The notes: generated by a model not told the origin, from the letters alone. DNA of 64,000 bases from Rubrivivax sp. (GCA_016707445.1 JADJHR010000005.1:186001-250000); one strand, 5' to 3'. Shown: positions 24,260-33,821, numbered from the stretch's first letter. Numbers and translations are program-made.

Positions 24260-25108
24260 TCACGCGGGCAGCCGCACCAGTTCTCCCAACCCCAGCAACG
24301 CGCCGGCCAGCGCCAGCATCACCAGCGCTGCCACCCGCCCCAGGTTGCCTGCGAAGGCGCTGCCGAACAGCCAGATGATGAACGCGGCGGCGGCCGACCG
24401 CAGCCCGAACTGGGCCGCGCGCTCGCCGCTGCCATCGAGCAGTGCGGGGCCGATGAAGGCTGCGACGAAGACCAGCAGGCCCAGCCAGCCGAGCTGGATG
24501 GCAATGGCCTTTCGCCAGGACGCAATGGGCCGCGACGGTCGCGCATCGGGCAGCTCGCGCGCGGCCTGGCGCGACTTGTTGCCGGCCCGGTTGGCCAACA
24601 GCAGCCAGCCCATCAGCGACGCGATGCCGCCGAACATGCCCCAGGTGGCCATGACCGCCCTCGGCGTGTCGTCGGCCGGGTTGCCCGTCAGCAGCGCGGT
24701 TGTCGATGCCAGATCGGTGTTGCGCACGCGAAGGGCATTGGTCGGTGCCACGCCTTCGGGGCAGACGCCGGGCAGGGCAGGGCCGGTCACCTCGCGCAGT
24801 GCGCCGGCGCTGGCTGGCAGGGCGTGGAACAGCAGGTGCTGGGGCTCGCCCCGTGGGTCGGTCGACGGTTCGCAGCGGGTGGGCTTGAGCAGCAGCACAC
24901 GGCTCTCGAACTGTATGAAAACCACCACCCAGGCGCACACCAGCAGGTTGCCCAGGCCCCACAGCAGCAGTGCGGCGCCCAACCCGAACTCGGTGTCGCG
25001 TCGGCGCCCCAGCCACCAGGCCAGCGGCAGGGCGACGAGCGCGCCGCCGAACATCCAGGCCACGCCGACCAGGACCAGATTGTCGAATTGCCATCCTTGG
25101 GGTGTCAT
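24260..25108 (-). CDS. Hypothetical polytopic membrane protein
   Basis: This 282-residue protein starts MTPQGWQFDNLVLVGVAWMF with an AGGAG ribosome-binding site. Hydrophobic segments near LVGVAWMFGGALVALPLAWWLG, ALLLWGLGNLLVCAWVVVFIQF, ATWGMFGGIASLMGWLLLA, LGWLGLLVFVAAFIGPALL and two C-terminal ones indicate about six membrane helices with a loop of about 80 residues after the second. I do not recognise a family. It sits between usp and a divergent CoA transferase. Confidence 0.55.
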   Translation of the reverse strand: MTPQGWQFDNLVLVGVAWMFGGALVALPLAWWLGRRRDTEFGLGAALLLWGLGNLLVCAWVVVFIQFESRVLLLKPTRCEPSTDPRGEPQHLLFHALPASAGALREVTGPALPGVCPEGVAPTNALRVRNTDLASTTALLTGNPADDTPRAVMATWGMFGGIASLMGWLLLANRAGNKSRQAARELPDARPSRPIASWRKAIAIQLGWLGLLVFVAAFIGPALLDGSGERAAQFGLRSAAAAFIIWLFGSAFAGNLGRVAALVMLALAGALLGLGELVRLPA

Positions 25109-25254
25109 CGCCGCACTCCTCGCGCCGCTGCGCAGCGCGTCGGCCCTGCATTCTGGCGCGCCGGCTGGCCTCGAGGTAGTCGGGCACACTTCGGTACCGA
25201 CGACTTCCACCGCATGCCCGCCTGCCGGCGGACTCACCAGAAAGCATCGCCAAC

Positions 25255-26412
25255 ATGGGACCTCTGCACGGATTGAAAGTGATCGAACTGGCCAGCATCG
25301 GCCCCGGCCCCATGTGTGCCATGTTGCTGGCCGACCTGGGTGCCGATGTGGTGCGCGTCGACCGTATCGAGCCCAGCGGCCTGGGTCTGGCGGTGCCGCG
25401 CAAGCACGACATCAACGGCCGCAACCGGCGCTCGGTGGCGCTCGACCTCAAGCGGCCGGCCGGCCGTGACGCGGCGCTGCAGCTGATCACCGGCGCCGAC
25501 GCGCTGATCGAGGGATTTCGGCCCGGCGTGGCCGAGCGACTGGGCCTGGGGCCCTCCGACTGCCACGCGCGCAACCCCGGCCTGGTCTATGGCCGCATGA
25601 CCGGCTTCGGCCAGAGCGGGCCGCTGGCCGACGCGGCGGGCCATGACCTGAACTACATCGCGCTGAGCGGCGCGCTGCATGCCATCGGCAACGCGGGCGG
25701 CAAACCGGTGCCGCCGCTGAACCTGGTGGGCGACTACGGCGGCGGCGCGCTGTACCTGGCTTTCGGCCTGATGGCCGCGCTGTTCGAGCGCAGCCGGTCC
25801 GGGCTTGGCCAGGTGGTCGACGCGGCCATGGTCGATGGCGCCGGGTCGCTGGCGTCGATCTTCTACGGCCTGCATGCCAGTGGCGCCTGGGGCGAGCCCC
25901 GTGGCGCCAACCTGCTGGACGGCGGCGCGCCCTTCTACGACACCTACGAGACGGCCGATGGCCGCTGGGTCAGCCTGGGTGCGCTGGAACCCAAGTTCTT
26001 CGCCGAGTTCAGCCGCCTGGCCGGCCTGGACCCGCGCTTTCAGACCTGCCAGTACGACCGCAGCGAATGGCCGGCCCTGCGCAGCGAGATCGGCGCGCTG
26101 TTCAAGAGCCGCACGCGCGACGCGTGGTGTGCGCTGCTCGAAGGCAGCGACGCCTGCTTTGCGCCGGTACTCGACTTCGACGAGGCGCCGCGCCACGCCC
26201 ATGCGCGCTCGCGCAACGCCTTTGTCAGCATCGACGGCGTGGCACAGCCGGCACCGGCACCGCGCTTTGACCGCAGCCTGGCCGACGCCCCAAGGCGCGC
26301 GCCCCGGCGCGGCGAGAACACCCGGGAGGTGCTGACCGAAGCCGGTTTCGACCACGCTCGCATCGACGCACTGCTGGCCGCCGGCGACGCCTTGCAGGCC
26401 GACCAGCCATGA
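25255..26412 (+). CDS. CaiB/BaiF family CoA transferase, alpha-methylacyl-CoA racemase type
   Basis: This 385-residue type III CoA-transferase-fold protein begins MGPLHGLKVIELASIGPGPM. The racemase-type active-site pattern is present: His in AGHDLNYIALSGAL and Asp in NLVGDYGGGALY, equivalent to His126 and Asp156 of the mycobacterial enzyme. That suggests 2-methylacyl-CoA epimerisation during branched-chain fatty-acid breakdown. A true CoA transferase would have Asp at a different, aspartyl-CoA-forming position. The stop overlaps the start of the Nudix-MBL fusion by 4 bp. Confidence 0.85.
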   Translation: MGPLHGLKVIELASIGPGPMCAMLLADLGADVVRVDRIEPSGLGLAVPRKHDINGRNRRSVALDLKRPAGRDAALQLITGADALIEGFRPGVAERLGLGPSDCHARNPGLVYGRMTGFGQSGPLADAAGHDLNYIALSGALHAIGNAGGKPVPPLNLVGDYGGGALYLAFGLMAALFERSRSGLGQVVDAAMVDGAGSLASIFYGLHASGAWGEPRGANLLDGGAPFYDTYETADGRWVSLGALEPKFFAEFSRLAGLDPRFQTCQYDRSEWPALRSEIGALFKSRTRDAWCALLEGSDACFAPVLDFDEAPRHAHARSRNAFVSIDGVAQPAPAPRFDRSLADAPRRAPRRGENTREVLTEAGFDHARIDALLAAGDALQADQP

Positions 26413-28076
26413 ACGCCGACTACGTTGCACCCGCCGATGCGCGACTGGCAGCCACCTTGCTGCTGGTGCGTGATGGCGCGCAGGGTGTGGAGATCCTGAT
26501 GATGCGCCGCGCCGAGCGCGACAACGATTTCCGCAGCGGCGCGGTGGTGTTCCCGGGCGGTGTGCTCGAGCCCGCTGACCGCGCCGCGAAGCGCTTCGTG
26601 CTGGGCGCCACCGATGCCGATCTGAGCCGGCGTTACGGGCTTGCCCAGGGACTGCTCGACTATGCGGTGGCGGCCGTTCGCGAGACCTTCGAGGAAGTGG
26701 GCCTGCTGCTGGCCTGTGACGACATCGGCCGGCCCGCCGAGCCGCGGCCGGTGTGGACCGAATGGCGACAGCGCATGCAGGCTGGCCAGGCCACACTGGC
26801 GCAGATGTGCGAAAGCCTGGACCTGCGGCTGGACCTGCGCGGCCTGGCCTGCTGGAGCCACTGGCTGACGCCGCCCGGGGTGAACAAGCGTTTCGACACC
26901 CGTTTCTTCCTGGCGCCGGCACCGCTGGCACAGGTGGCCGAGGCCGACCGCAACGAAGCACTCGACCTGATGTGGTTGACGCCGCAGCAGGCGCTGGCCC
27001 CGGCGCAGGATCTCAAGCTGCTGCCGGTCACGCGGCGCACGCTGCGCGATCTGTCGGTCTTCACGCGCAGTGCCGAGGCACTGGCTGCGGCATCGGCCCA
27101 GGGCATGATCACGAGCACCTTGCCGCGCCGCGCCGTCAACCGCCAGGGCCCGACGGTGGTGCTGCCCGACGATTACGCCTACGCCGAGGTGGTCAAGCTC
27201 GACCCCGACGGCCTGCGCCACGATGCCTGCTGCGACCTGGTGGCTGGCCAGGCGGTACGGCTGTCCGAGCGCGTCGTGCGCGTCACCGCACCCAACCCCG
27301 GCATGATGACCGGCCCCGGCACCAACAGCTACTTCGTCGGCGATCCGCTGGCCAAGCGCTGGGCCTTGATCGATCCTGGTCCTGCTGACCCGGTGCACCT
27401 GGCGGCGCTGCAGGCTGCCGCCCCGGGGCCGGTGCTCTGGGTGCTGGCCACGCACACGCACGTCGATCATTCGCCGGGGTCGGCGGCGGCGGCGGCAGCC
27501 TTCGGCGCCCAGGTGCTGGGGCGCGTGGCCGCGCACCCCCAGGGGCAGGATGCCAGCTTCATGCCGGCGCGGCAGCCGCAGCACGGCGAGCGCATGGTGA
27601 TCGGGCCGGGCTGCACGCTGCGCGTGATCCATACGCCAGGCCATGCCTCCAACCATCTGTGCTACCTGCTCGAGGAAGAGAAGCTGCTGTTCACCGGCGA
27701 CCACGTGATGCAGGGCAGCACCGTGGTCATCAACCCACCCGACGGTGACATGGGCGCCTACCTGCGCGCACTCCAGGCCTTGCTCGACGAGGACCTGCAA
27801 TGGCTGGCGCCGGGCCATGGTTTTCTGGTTGCCGACCCGCCTGGCGTGGTGCGCGCGCTGGTGGCACACCGCCTGCGGCGCGAGGCCAAGCTGGTTGACG
27901 CGCTGCGCCCGCGTGGCCGGGCGACCCTGGACGAGCTGCTGCCCGAGGTCTATGCCGACACGCCGCCGCGGCTGCACCCGGTGGCGCGTCGCTCGCTGCT
28001 GGCGCATGTGCTGAAGCTGCAGCAGGACGGGCGGGTGGTCGACGACGGTGAGTGCTGGCGCTGGTGCGGCGGCTGA
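26409..28076 (+). CDS. Nudix hydrolase-metallo-beta-lactamase fusion protein
   Basis: This 555-residue protein has two domains. Residues about 10-230 form a Nudix fold with the box GGVLEPAD...AAVRETFEEVGLL (R-E-x-x-E-E-x-G). From about 290 an MBL domain starts at NPGMMTGPGTNSYFVG, with zinc ligands in ATHTHVDHSPGS (HxHxDH), then GHASNHLCYL, LLFTGDHVMQGS and GHGFLV, and a C-terminal winged-helix-like LACTB2 tail. The Nudix part resembles NUDT19/RP2-type enzymes that hydrolyse CoA or acyl-CoA, and the MBL part resembles thioesterase-like or RNase-like LACTB2. The 4-bp overlap with the racemase gene supports an acyl-CoA link, by inference. Confidence 0.85.
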   Translation: MNADYVAPADARLAATLLLVRDGAQGVEILMMRRAERDNDFRSGAVVFPGGVLEPADRAAKRFVLGATDADLSRRYGLAQGLLDYAVAAVRETFEEVGLLLACDDIGRPAEPRPVWTEWRQRMQAGQATLAQMCESLDLRLDLRGLACWSHWLTPPGVNKRFDTRFFLAPAPLAQVAEADRNEALDLMWLTPQQALAPAQDLKLLPVTRRTLRDLSVFTRSAEALAAASAQGMITSTLPRRAVNRQGPTVVLPDDYAYAEVVKLDPDGLRHDACCDLVAGQAVRLSERVVRVTAPNPGMMTGPGTNSYFVGDPLAKRWALIDPGPADPVHLAALQAAAPGPVLWVLATHTHVDHSPGSAAAAAAFGAQVLGRVAAHPQGQDASFMPARQPQHGERMVIGPGCTLRVIHTPGHASNHLCYLLEEEKLLFTGDHVMQGSTVVINPPDGDMGAYLRALQALLDEDLQWLAPGHGFLVADPPGVVRALVAHRLRREAKLVDALRPRGRATLDELLPEVYADTPPRLHPVARRSLLAHVLKLQQDGRVVDDGECWRWCGG

Positions 28077-28080
28077 AGGC

Positions 28081-28830
28081 TCAGACGGGCGGTGCCGGCC
28101 CGGCCTGCCAGCGTCCACCCACCAGCAGCTGGTGCGGCCAGAACTTCGCCTTGTAGGCCATCTTCGGGCTCTCGGCGATCCAGTAGCCCAGGTAGACGTA
28201 GGGCAGCTTGAGCTTGCGCGTCTGCTCGATCTGCCACAGCACGCTGTAGGTGCCATAGCTGGTGCGGGCATCGGGCTCGTAGTAGGTGTAGACGGCCGAG
28301 ATGCCATCGGCCAGCACGTCCAGGATGGACACCATCTTCAACGCCCCGGCGCTGCCGTCGGGGTTGGGCTCCCGGAACTCGACCAGGCGTGAGTTGACGC
28401 GGCTTTGCAGCAGGAACTGCGTGTACTGGTCGACGCTGTCGTGGTCCATGCCGCCGCCGCTGTGCCGGCCCGACTGGTAGCGCAGGTAGAGCTGGTAGTG
28501 CTCGGGCACGAAACACAGGCGCAGCACTCGCGCCTGCAGCCCCTGGTGCGCCAGCTGCGAGCGACGCTGGCTGCGCGTGGGCTCGAAGCCGGCCACCGGC
28601 ACGCGCAGCGGCACGCAGGCGCGGCAGCCGTCGCAATAGGGCCGGTAGGTGAACATGCCGCTGCGCCGGAAGCCGTTGGCCACCAGCCCCGAATAGGCAT
28701 CGGCGTGGATCAGGTGGCTGGGCGTGGCGACCTGCGAACGCGCCTGGCGCCCGGGCAGGTAGCTGCAGGGGTAGGGCGCGGTGGCGTAGAACTGCAGCGA
28801 CGAGAGCGGAAGCTCCTTCGGGTGCGTCAC
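28081..28830 (-). CDS. bpt: Aspartate/glutamate leucyltransferase (Bpt, arginyltransferase family)
   Basis: This 249-residue enzyme transfers Leu (or Arg in other organisms) from tRNA onto proteins with N-terminal Asp or Glu, marking them for ClpS/ClpAP. The conserved N-terminal cysteine region reads YPCSYLPGRQARSQ and CDGCRACVPLRVPVAGF, and the GNAT-like C-terminal part contains SVLWQIEQTRKLKLPYVYLGYWI. The start is a GTG at 28830, overlapping the stop of aat by 4 bp (GTGA), so the pair is coupled. Expected length for Bpt is about 250 residues. Confidence 0.92.
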   Translation of the reverse strand: MTHPKELPLSSLQFYATAPYPCSYLPGRQARSQVATPSHLIHADAYSGLVANGFRRSGMFTYRPYCDGCRACVPLRVPVAGFEPTRSQRRSQLAHQGLQARVLRLCFVPEHYQLYLRYQSGRHSGGGMDHDSVDQYTQFLLQSRVNSRLVEFREPNPDGSAGALKMVSILDVLADGISAVYTYYEPDARTSYGTYSVLWQIEQTRKLKLPYVYLGYWIAESPKMAYKAKFWPHQLLVGGRWQAGPAPPV

Positions 28831-29600
28831 GGGTCTGTCCTGGCCGGATCGGCGCTGTCGTTCTCGGGCGTTTCCAGCAAATGCCGCCACAGCGAAGGAT
28901 GATAGGTCCAATCACGGATATCGGCCGCCGGCACCAGCAGCTGAAGCCGGGCCTCGAAATCGGCACGCGAGATCTCGCGCGCGCCGAACGACGCCAGGTG
29001 GCGCGTGTTCTGCTGGCAGTCGATCAGCGGCAGGCCGTGCTCGCGACACAGGCAGATCAGACCGGCCAGCGCGATCTTCGACGCGTCGGTGGCATGCGAG
29101 AACATCGACTCGCCGAAGAACATGCGGCCGATGGCGATGCCGTAGAGGCCGCCCACCAGTTCGCCGTCGACCCAGGTCTCGACGCTGTGCACGCGGCCGC
29201 GCGCATGCCACTCGATGTAGGCGTCGAGCATCGCCGGCCCGATCCAGGTGCCGTCCTGGCCGTCGCGCGGTGCGTCGGCGCAGGCGCGGATCACGCGATC
29301 GAAGGCGCTGTCGACGCGCAGTTCGTTGCCCGGCGTCTGCACGAAGCGGCGCAGGGTCTTGCGCAGCGAGCGGCTGAGCTTGAAGTCGGCCACCGGCAGC
29401 ACCATGCGCGGGTCGGGGCTCCACCACAGCACCGGCTGGCCGGCGCTGTACCAGGGAAAGATGCCCTTGCGGTAGGCCTCTTCCAGTCGCTCGGGCGTGA
29501 CCTGCCCGCCGGCCGCCACCAGCCCCGGCACCTCGTCATCCGGCCCCATGGCCGTGCGGCCCGGCGGCAGCGGGCTGTGCTCGTCAAGCCAGGTCAGCAT
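28827..29600 (-). CDS. aat: Leucyl/phenylalanyl-tRNA-protein transferase
   Basis: This 257-residue protein adds Leu or Phe to N-terminal Arg or Lys, generating primary N-degrons. Motifs: DEVPGLVAAGGQVTPERLEEAYRKGIFPWY, WWSPDPRMVLPV, GTWIGPAMLDAYIEWHARGRVHSVETW and GGLYGIAIGRMFFGESMFSHATDASKIAL. The length and motifs are canonical. It precedes bpt on the same strand with overlapping codons, forming the bacterial N-end rule pair. Confidence 0.95.
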   Translation of the reverse strand: MLTWLDEHSPLPPGRTAMGPDDEVPGLVAAGGQVTPERLEEAYRKGIFPWYSAGQPVLWWSPDPRMVLPVADFKLSRSLRKTLRRFVQTPGNELRVDSAFDRVIRACADAPRDGQDGTWIGPAMLDAYIEWHARGRVHSVETWVDGELVGGLYGIAIGRMFFGESMFSHATDASKIALAGLICLCREHGLPLIDCQQNTRHLASFGAREISRADFEARLQLLVPAADIRDWTYHPSLWRHLLETPENDSADPARTDP

Positions 29601-29618
29601 CGGGGCCCCGGCCTCTGT

Positions 29619-31763
29619 TCAGTGTGGCGCCAGTTCTCGCCACAGGAAGCTGAGCTCCAGCGCCCGCATCTGCGCGCGCTGTGCGTTGTCGGCGGCGCCG
29701 CCATGGCCGCCTTCGATGTTCTCCCAGTACAGCGCGTCGTGGCCTCGTTCGGTCATGAGGGCGGCCATCTTGCGCGCGTGGCCGGGGTGAACCCGGTCGT
29801 CGCGCGTGCTGGTGGTGAACAGCACGCGCGGCAGCTTCCTGCCTGCAGGCAGGTTCTGCAGCACCTGGTACGGGCTGTAGTGGCTGATCCAGGCCCATTC
29901 GGCGGCCTGGTCGGGGTCACCGTATTCGGCCATCCACGAGGCGCCGGCCAGCAAGCGGTGATAGCGCCGCATGTCCAGCAGTGGCACCTGGCAGACCACG
30001 GCGGCAAACAGTTCGGGACGTTGCAGCATCACCGCACCGACCAGCAGGCCGCCGTTGCTGCCACCCTGGATGCCCAACTGCTGCGGTCGGGTCACGCCGG
30101 TTTCGATCAGCGCCTCGGCTACGGCGGCAAAATCGTCGAAGCTGTTCTGCTTGTGCGCCTTGATGCCCGCCTGGTGCCACTGCGGGCCGAACTCACCGCC
30201 GCCGCGGATGTTGGCGACCACGAAGACCCCGCCCTGCTCGACCCAGGTGCGGCCGTTGCTGCCCAGGTACCAGGGTGCCAGCGCGATCTGGAAGCCGCCG
30301 TAGCCGTACAGCAACGTGGGGTTGCGGCCGTCGGCCTTGGCGCCTTTGGGCCAGACCACGAAGTAGGGCACGCGCGTGCCGTCCTTCGAGCGCGCGAAAT
30401 GCTGCTCGACGCGCATGCCGCCGGCGTCGAAGAAGGCAGGCAAGGACTTCACGACCCGGCGCTCGTCGCTGCTGGTGCGGCCCAGCGCCAGCGCGTCGGG
30501 CTGCAGAAAACCGCTGACATTGAGCCAGTAGGCCTCGGCCCAGGCGTCGTCCTTGTCCAGCGGATCGTGCAGTGCCGCCACCGACAGGCTGCCCAGTGCG
30601 GGCGCGGCCACCGAACGTTGTTGCCAACCGTTCCCGCCGGGGCGCCATTCCTCGAGCCGGCTGGTCACGTTGTCCAGCAGGTTCAGCAGCACCGTGCTGC
30701 GCGTCAGCGTGAAGTCGGCCAGCGAGCGGGTGGCCGTCGGCGTGAACAGCGCCGTCAGCTGCCGTTCGCCCTTCAGGTAGGCCGCCGCATCGGCCACCAG
30801 CAGGCTGCCACGCGGCCACAGTCGGCCTGCCACCGACCAGTCGCTGCGCAGCTGGATCAGCACGCGCTCGCGCCAGAACGAAAACGCGGCGTCGATGGGC
30901 TTGTCGATGGCCTGCAACTTCTGGCCCTGCAGAAGGAAGCTGCGCGAGTCGTAGAAATCGGTATGGCGGCCAAAGCCGGTGCGCTCGTAGCCCGGCGTGT
31001 GGTCGACGAAGGCGTACACCGCGACGTCGCTGCGCTCGCCCTCGAACACGGTCACGGCGTCGGCCAGCGGTTGACCACGGCGCCAGCGCTTGACGACGCG
31101 CGGGTAGCCCGAATCGGTCAGGCTGCCGGGCCCGAAATCGCTGCCAACGTAGACGGTGTCGGCATCGGCCCAGGCGATGTCGGTCTTGGCCTCGGGCAGC
31201 ACGAAGCCGCCGTCGACGAAGCGCTTGGCGACGGTGTCGAATTCGCGGATCACCTTGGCGTCGGCACCGCCGCGCGACAGCGACAGCAGGCAGCGCCGAT
31301 ACGTGGGCCCCAGGCAGGCGGCCCCGCCCCAGACCCAGTTCTCGCCCTCGGCCTTGCCCAGCGCGTCGAGGTCGAGCACGGTCTCCCAGGCCGGCTGCGG
31401 CTTCTGATATTCAGCCATCGTCGTGCGCCGCCACAAGCCACGCCGGTTCTTGGCGTCCTGCCACAGGTTGTACAGCCAGGGCCCGGCACGCTGCACGCGC
31501 GGAATGCGCTCGCTCGAATCCAGCACCGACAGCACGGCAAGGCGCCGTTGCTCGTAGCCGGGCACGGCCTGCAACTGCCTTTCGGTCGCCGCATTGCGCT
31601 CACGCACCCAGGCCAGGGCCCGTTCGCCCTGCACGTCCTCCAGCCACAGGTAGGGATCGGTCGACGCGGGCGAGGGGGTCATGAGGGACTGAGCTCCGGC
31701 AAAGGGAATGACCAGGCAGGCCAACAGGGGAAGCAACAAGGGCAGCAGCAGACGGCAGTTCAT
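29619..31763 (-). CDS. Prolyl oligopeptidase family serine peptidase (S9), Sec signal
   Basis: This 714-residue protein begins MNCRLLLPLLLPLLACLVIP and AGAQ, a Sec signal peptide, so it is exported. The propeller region starts at STDPYLWLEDVQGERALAWVRERN and the catalytic domain has Ser in GIQGGSNGGLLVG, Asp in TSTRDDRVHPGHARK and His in IEGGHGGAAD. YGGFQIALAPWY and VVANIRGGGEFG are typical of prolyl endopeptidase. The ATG overlaps the stop of yaeQ by 4 bp. It differs from the S9 protein at 18682-20901 in its secretion signal. Confidence 0.9.
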   Translation of the reverse strand: MNCRLLLPLLLPLLACLVIPFAGAQSLMTPSPASTDPYLWLEDVQGERALAWVRERNAATERQLQAVPGYEQRRLAVLSVLDSSERIPRVQRAGPWLYNLWQDAKNRRGLWRRTTMAEYQKPQPAWETVLDLDALGKAEGENWVWGGAACLGPTYRRCLLSLSRGGADAKVIREFDTVAKRFVDGGFVLPEAKTDIAWADADTVYVGSDFGPGSLTDSGYPRVVKRWRRGQPLADAVTVFEGERSDVAVYAFVDHTPGYERTGFGRHTDFYDSRSFLLQGQKLQAIDKPIDAAFSFWRERVLIQLRSDWSVAGRLWPRGSLLVADAAAYLKGERQLTALFTPTATRSLADFTLTRSTVLLNLLDNVTSRLEEWRPGGNGWQQRSVAAPALGSLSVAALHDPLDKDDAWAEAYWLNVSGFLQPDALALGRTSSDERRVVKSLPAFFDAGGMRVEQHFARSKDGTRVPYFVVWPKGAKADGRNPTLLYGYGGFQIALAPWYLGSNGRTWVEQGGVFVVANIRGGGEFGPQWHQAGIKAHKQNSFDDFAAVAEALIETGVTRPQQLGIQGGSNGGLLVGAVMLQRPELFAAVVCQVPLLDMRRYHRLLAGASWMAEYGDPDQAAEWAWISHYSPYQVLQNLPAGRKLPRVLFTTSTRDDRVHPGHARKMAALMTERGHDALYWENIEGGHGGAADNAQRAQMRALELSFLWRELAPH

Positions 31764-32320
31764 CGCGTCGCGGCCTTCAGCAGCAGCGGCTGGATCTCGA
31801 CGCTGTGCGCACCGTCGCTGATCCACAGCAGGCCGTCCTGCACCGTCACCTGCAACTGCATCGAGCGCTTGCACAGGGACGCCAAGGCCTGGCTGGCCGT
31901 GGCGTCGATCTGCCAGACCGCCAGGTTGGACAGCCGCGCCACCTTGTCGGCCATACCCTTCCACCACACCGGCGTCGAGCTGGCATAGGCGTACACCGTG
32001 ACGCGCTGGCTGCGGCCGCAGGCTTTCGCCAGGCGACGGTCGTCGGGAAGGCCGACCTCGATCCAGTGCAGCAGCACGCCCGTACGGTCGTGCTGCCAGA
32101 GGTCGGGTTCGTCGCTGTCGGACAGGCCGCGTGCCTGCAGCAGCGGCGTGGCATGCTCGTCGTCGGGTGCCTGCAGCGCATGGGCCAGCAGCCTCATCAT
32201 CAGCCGCTCTTCGGTCTCTGACGGGTGCTGCGCCAGCGTCAGGGCATGATCGCGGTAGTGCGAGCGGTCCATGTCGGCCACCTGCAGCATGGCCTTGTAG
32301 ACGGTGGATTTGAGGGCCAT
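31760..32320 (-). CDS. yaeQ: YaeQ family protein
   Basis: This 186-residue protein starts MALKSTVYKAMLQVADMDRS and contains HALTLAQHPSETEERLMMRLLAHAL, SDSDEPDLWQHDRTGVLLHWIEVGLPDDRRLAKACGR and VWWKGMADKVARLSNLAVW, which are the conserved parts of YaeQ. The fold is PD-(D/E)XK nuclease-like; E. coli YaeQ was linked to transcription antitermination, but its biochemical role is unclear. It is followed immediately by, and overlaps, the S9 peptidase gene. Confidence 0.9.
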   Translation of the reverse strand: MALKSTVYKAMLQVADMDRSHYRDHALTLAQHPSETEERLMMRLLAHALQAPDDEHATPLLQARGLSDSDEPDLWQHDRTGVLLHWIEVGLPDDRRLAKACGRSQRVTVYAYASSTPVWWKGMADKVARLSNLAVWQIDATASQALASLCKRSMQLQVTVQDGLLWISDGAHSVEIQPLLLKAATR

Positions 32321-32470
32321 GGGACGGCAGGCGGGCAGATCGTGCGCAGCGGTTCGGGGCTCGCACTGTGCCACAGGGGTTGACCCCGATCGGCTGCGGC
32401 GACGACTGCCGGCGTGATCATTGAAGGCTGGGGGCCGGCCCCCATATCGGCGGATTGGAGGATTCCAGGC

Positions 32471-33485
32471 GTGCAGTTCAAGGATTACTACCAGGTGCTG
32501 GGCGTGGCGCGTGACGCCAGCGCCGACGACATCAAGAAGGCGTTCCGCAAGCTGGCGCGCAAGTTCCACCCCGACGTCAGCAAGGAGCCCGACGCCGCCA
32601 CGCGCATGAGCGAGGTCAACGAGGCCAACGCCGTGCTGTCCGACCCCGAGCGCCGCGCTGCCTACGATGCCGTCGGGCAGGGCCACCAGGCGGGTGAACG
32701 CTTCACGCCGCCGCCGGGCTGGGATGCCGGATTCGAGTTCTCGGGACGTGGCGCCGACGGCATGGACGCCGGCGAGTTCAGCGACTTCTTTTCCGAGCTG
32801 TTCGGCCGCATGGGCCGCGGTGCCCACGCTAGGCAGTCAGGTGGCCAGGGTGCGGGCGGTTTCAGTGCCACCGGCGAGGACCACCACGCCAAGATCCTGC
32901 TCGACATCGAGGACGCCTGGCGCGGTGCGCAGCGCCGCATCGCGCTGAAGGTGCCGCAGCTCGACGCGCAGCGGCCACCTGCAGCTGGCCGAGCGCACGC
33001 TGGAGGTGCGCATCCCCGCCGGCGTCAAGGCCGGCCAGGTGATCCGGCTGGCCGGCCAGGGCGGCGCCGGGCTGGGTGGCGGCGCGGCCGGCGACCTGCT
33101 GCTCGAGGTGCAATTCAGGCCGCACCCGCATTTCCGCGTCGATGGCGCCGATCTGATCGCTGACCTGGCGCTGGCCCCGTGGGAGGCCGCACTGGGTGCG
33201 GTGGTGCCCGTCACGCTGCCCGACGGCAGCACGCTGAAGGTGCGGGTGCCCGCCGGCGCCCAGGGCGGGCAGCGCCTGACCGTACGTGGCAAGGGCCTGC
33301 CGGCGCGCAAGCCCGGTGATCTGGACCTGTTGCTGGCGATCTGGCTGCCCAGTGCCTTCGATCCACGCGCCAAGGCGCTGTATGAACGCATGGCCAGCGA
33401 GCTGGCCGATTTCGATGCCCGCAAGGTGGCGGCCGCCGAGGCCGAGCGAGCCGGCGCCAGCACCGGCACGAAGGAGACACGATGA
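32471..33485 (+). CDS. cbpA: DnaJ-type co-chaperone CbpA, one frame error
   Basis: The protein starts at a GTG 8 bp after GGAGG with VQFKDYYQVLGVARDASADD and has a J-domain HPD in RKFHPDVSK, followed by a Gly-rich linker with FFSELFGRMGRG. The C-terminal substrate-binding part is in another frame: an extra C at 32975/32976 (gcggccacctgcag should read cag-cgg-cac-ctg-cag) breaks it. Restored, the join reads LDAQRHLQLAERTLEVRIPAG and then continues to 33485. The protein would be about 337 residues, normal for CbpA, which lacks a zinc finger. It is coupled to cbpM by a 4-bp overlap. It works with DnaK. Confidence 0.85.
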
Positions 33486-33790
33486 CTGCACACGGGCAAT
33501 CGGTCGAGGCCCTGCTCGACGACCTGTGGCTGGACCTGGCCGACCTGGTGCGCTTGAGCGGCGTCGACGAACCCTGGCTGCTGGAGCACCTGCAGCGCGG
33601 CCTGCTGGTGACGCATGCACCGCCCGCCGACACCCGACCACGCTTCGACGCGGCCGACCTGCGGCGGGTGCGCCGCATCGCCTGCCTGGAACGCGACTTC
33701 GACGCCGTGCCCGAACTGGCTGCGCTGGTGGTCGACCTGGAAGAAGAGCTGGCGGCGATGCGCGCGCGGCTGCGCCGGCTGGGACTTTGA
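33482..33790 (+). CDS. cbpM: Chaperone-modulator protein CbpM
   Basis: This 102-residue protein is the right size for CbpM, the modulator that binds the J-domain of CbpA and reduces its activity. It has a MerR-like helical core: LADLVRLSGVDEPWLLEHLQRGLL, FDAADLRRVRRIACLERDFD and a C-terminal coiled coil ELAALVVDLEEELAAMRARL. Its ATG overlaps the cbpA stop, the same order as in E. coli. Confidence 0.87.
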   Translation: MTAHGQSVEALLDDLWLDLADLVRLSGVDEPWLLEHLQRGLLVTHAPPADTRPRFDAADLRRVRRIACLERDFDAVPELAALVVDLEEELAAMRARLRRLGL

Positions 33791-33821
33791 AGCGCGAGGG
33801 CGCCCGGTCTGGTCGAGCCGG

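Noticed and set aside
28881..31988. A 1035-codon open frame on the + strand, opposite aat and the S9 peptidase
   Set aside because: It is a shadow caused by high GC; the opposite strand encodes well-known families and this translation is low-complexity with no motif.
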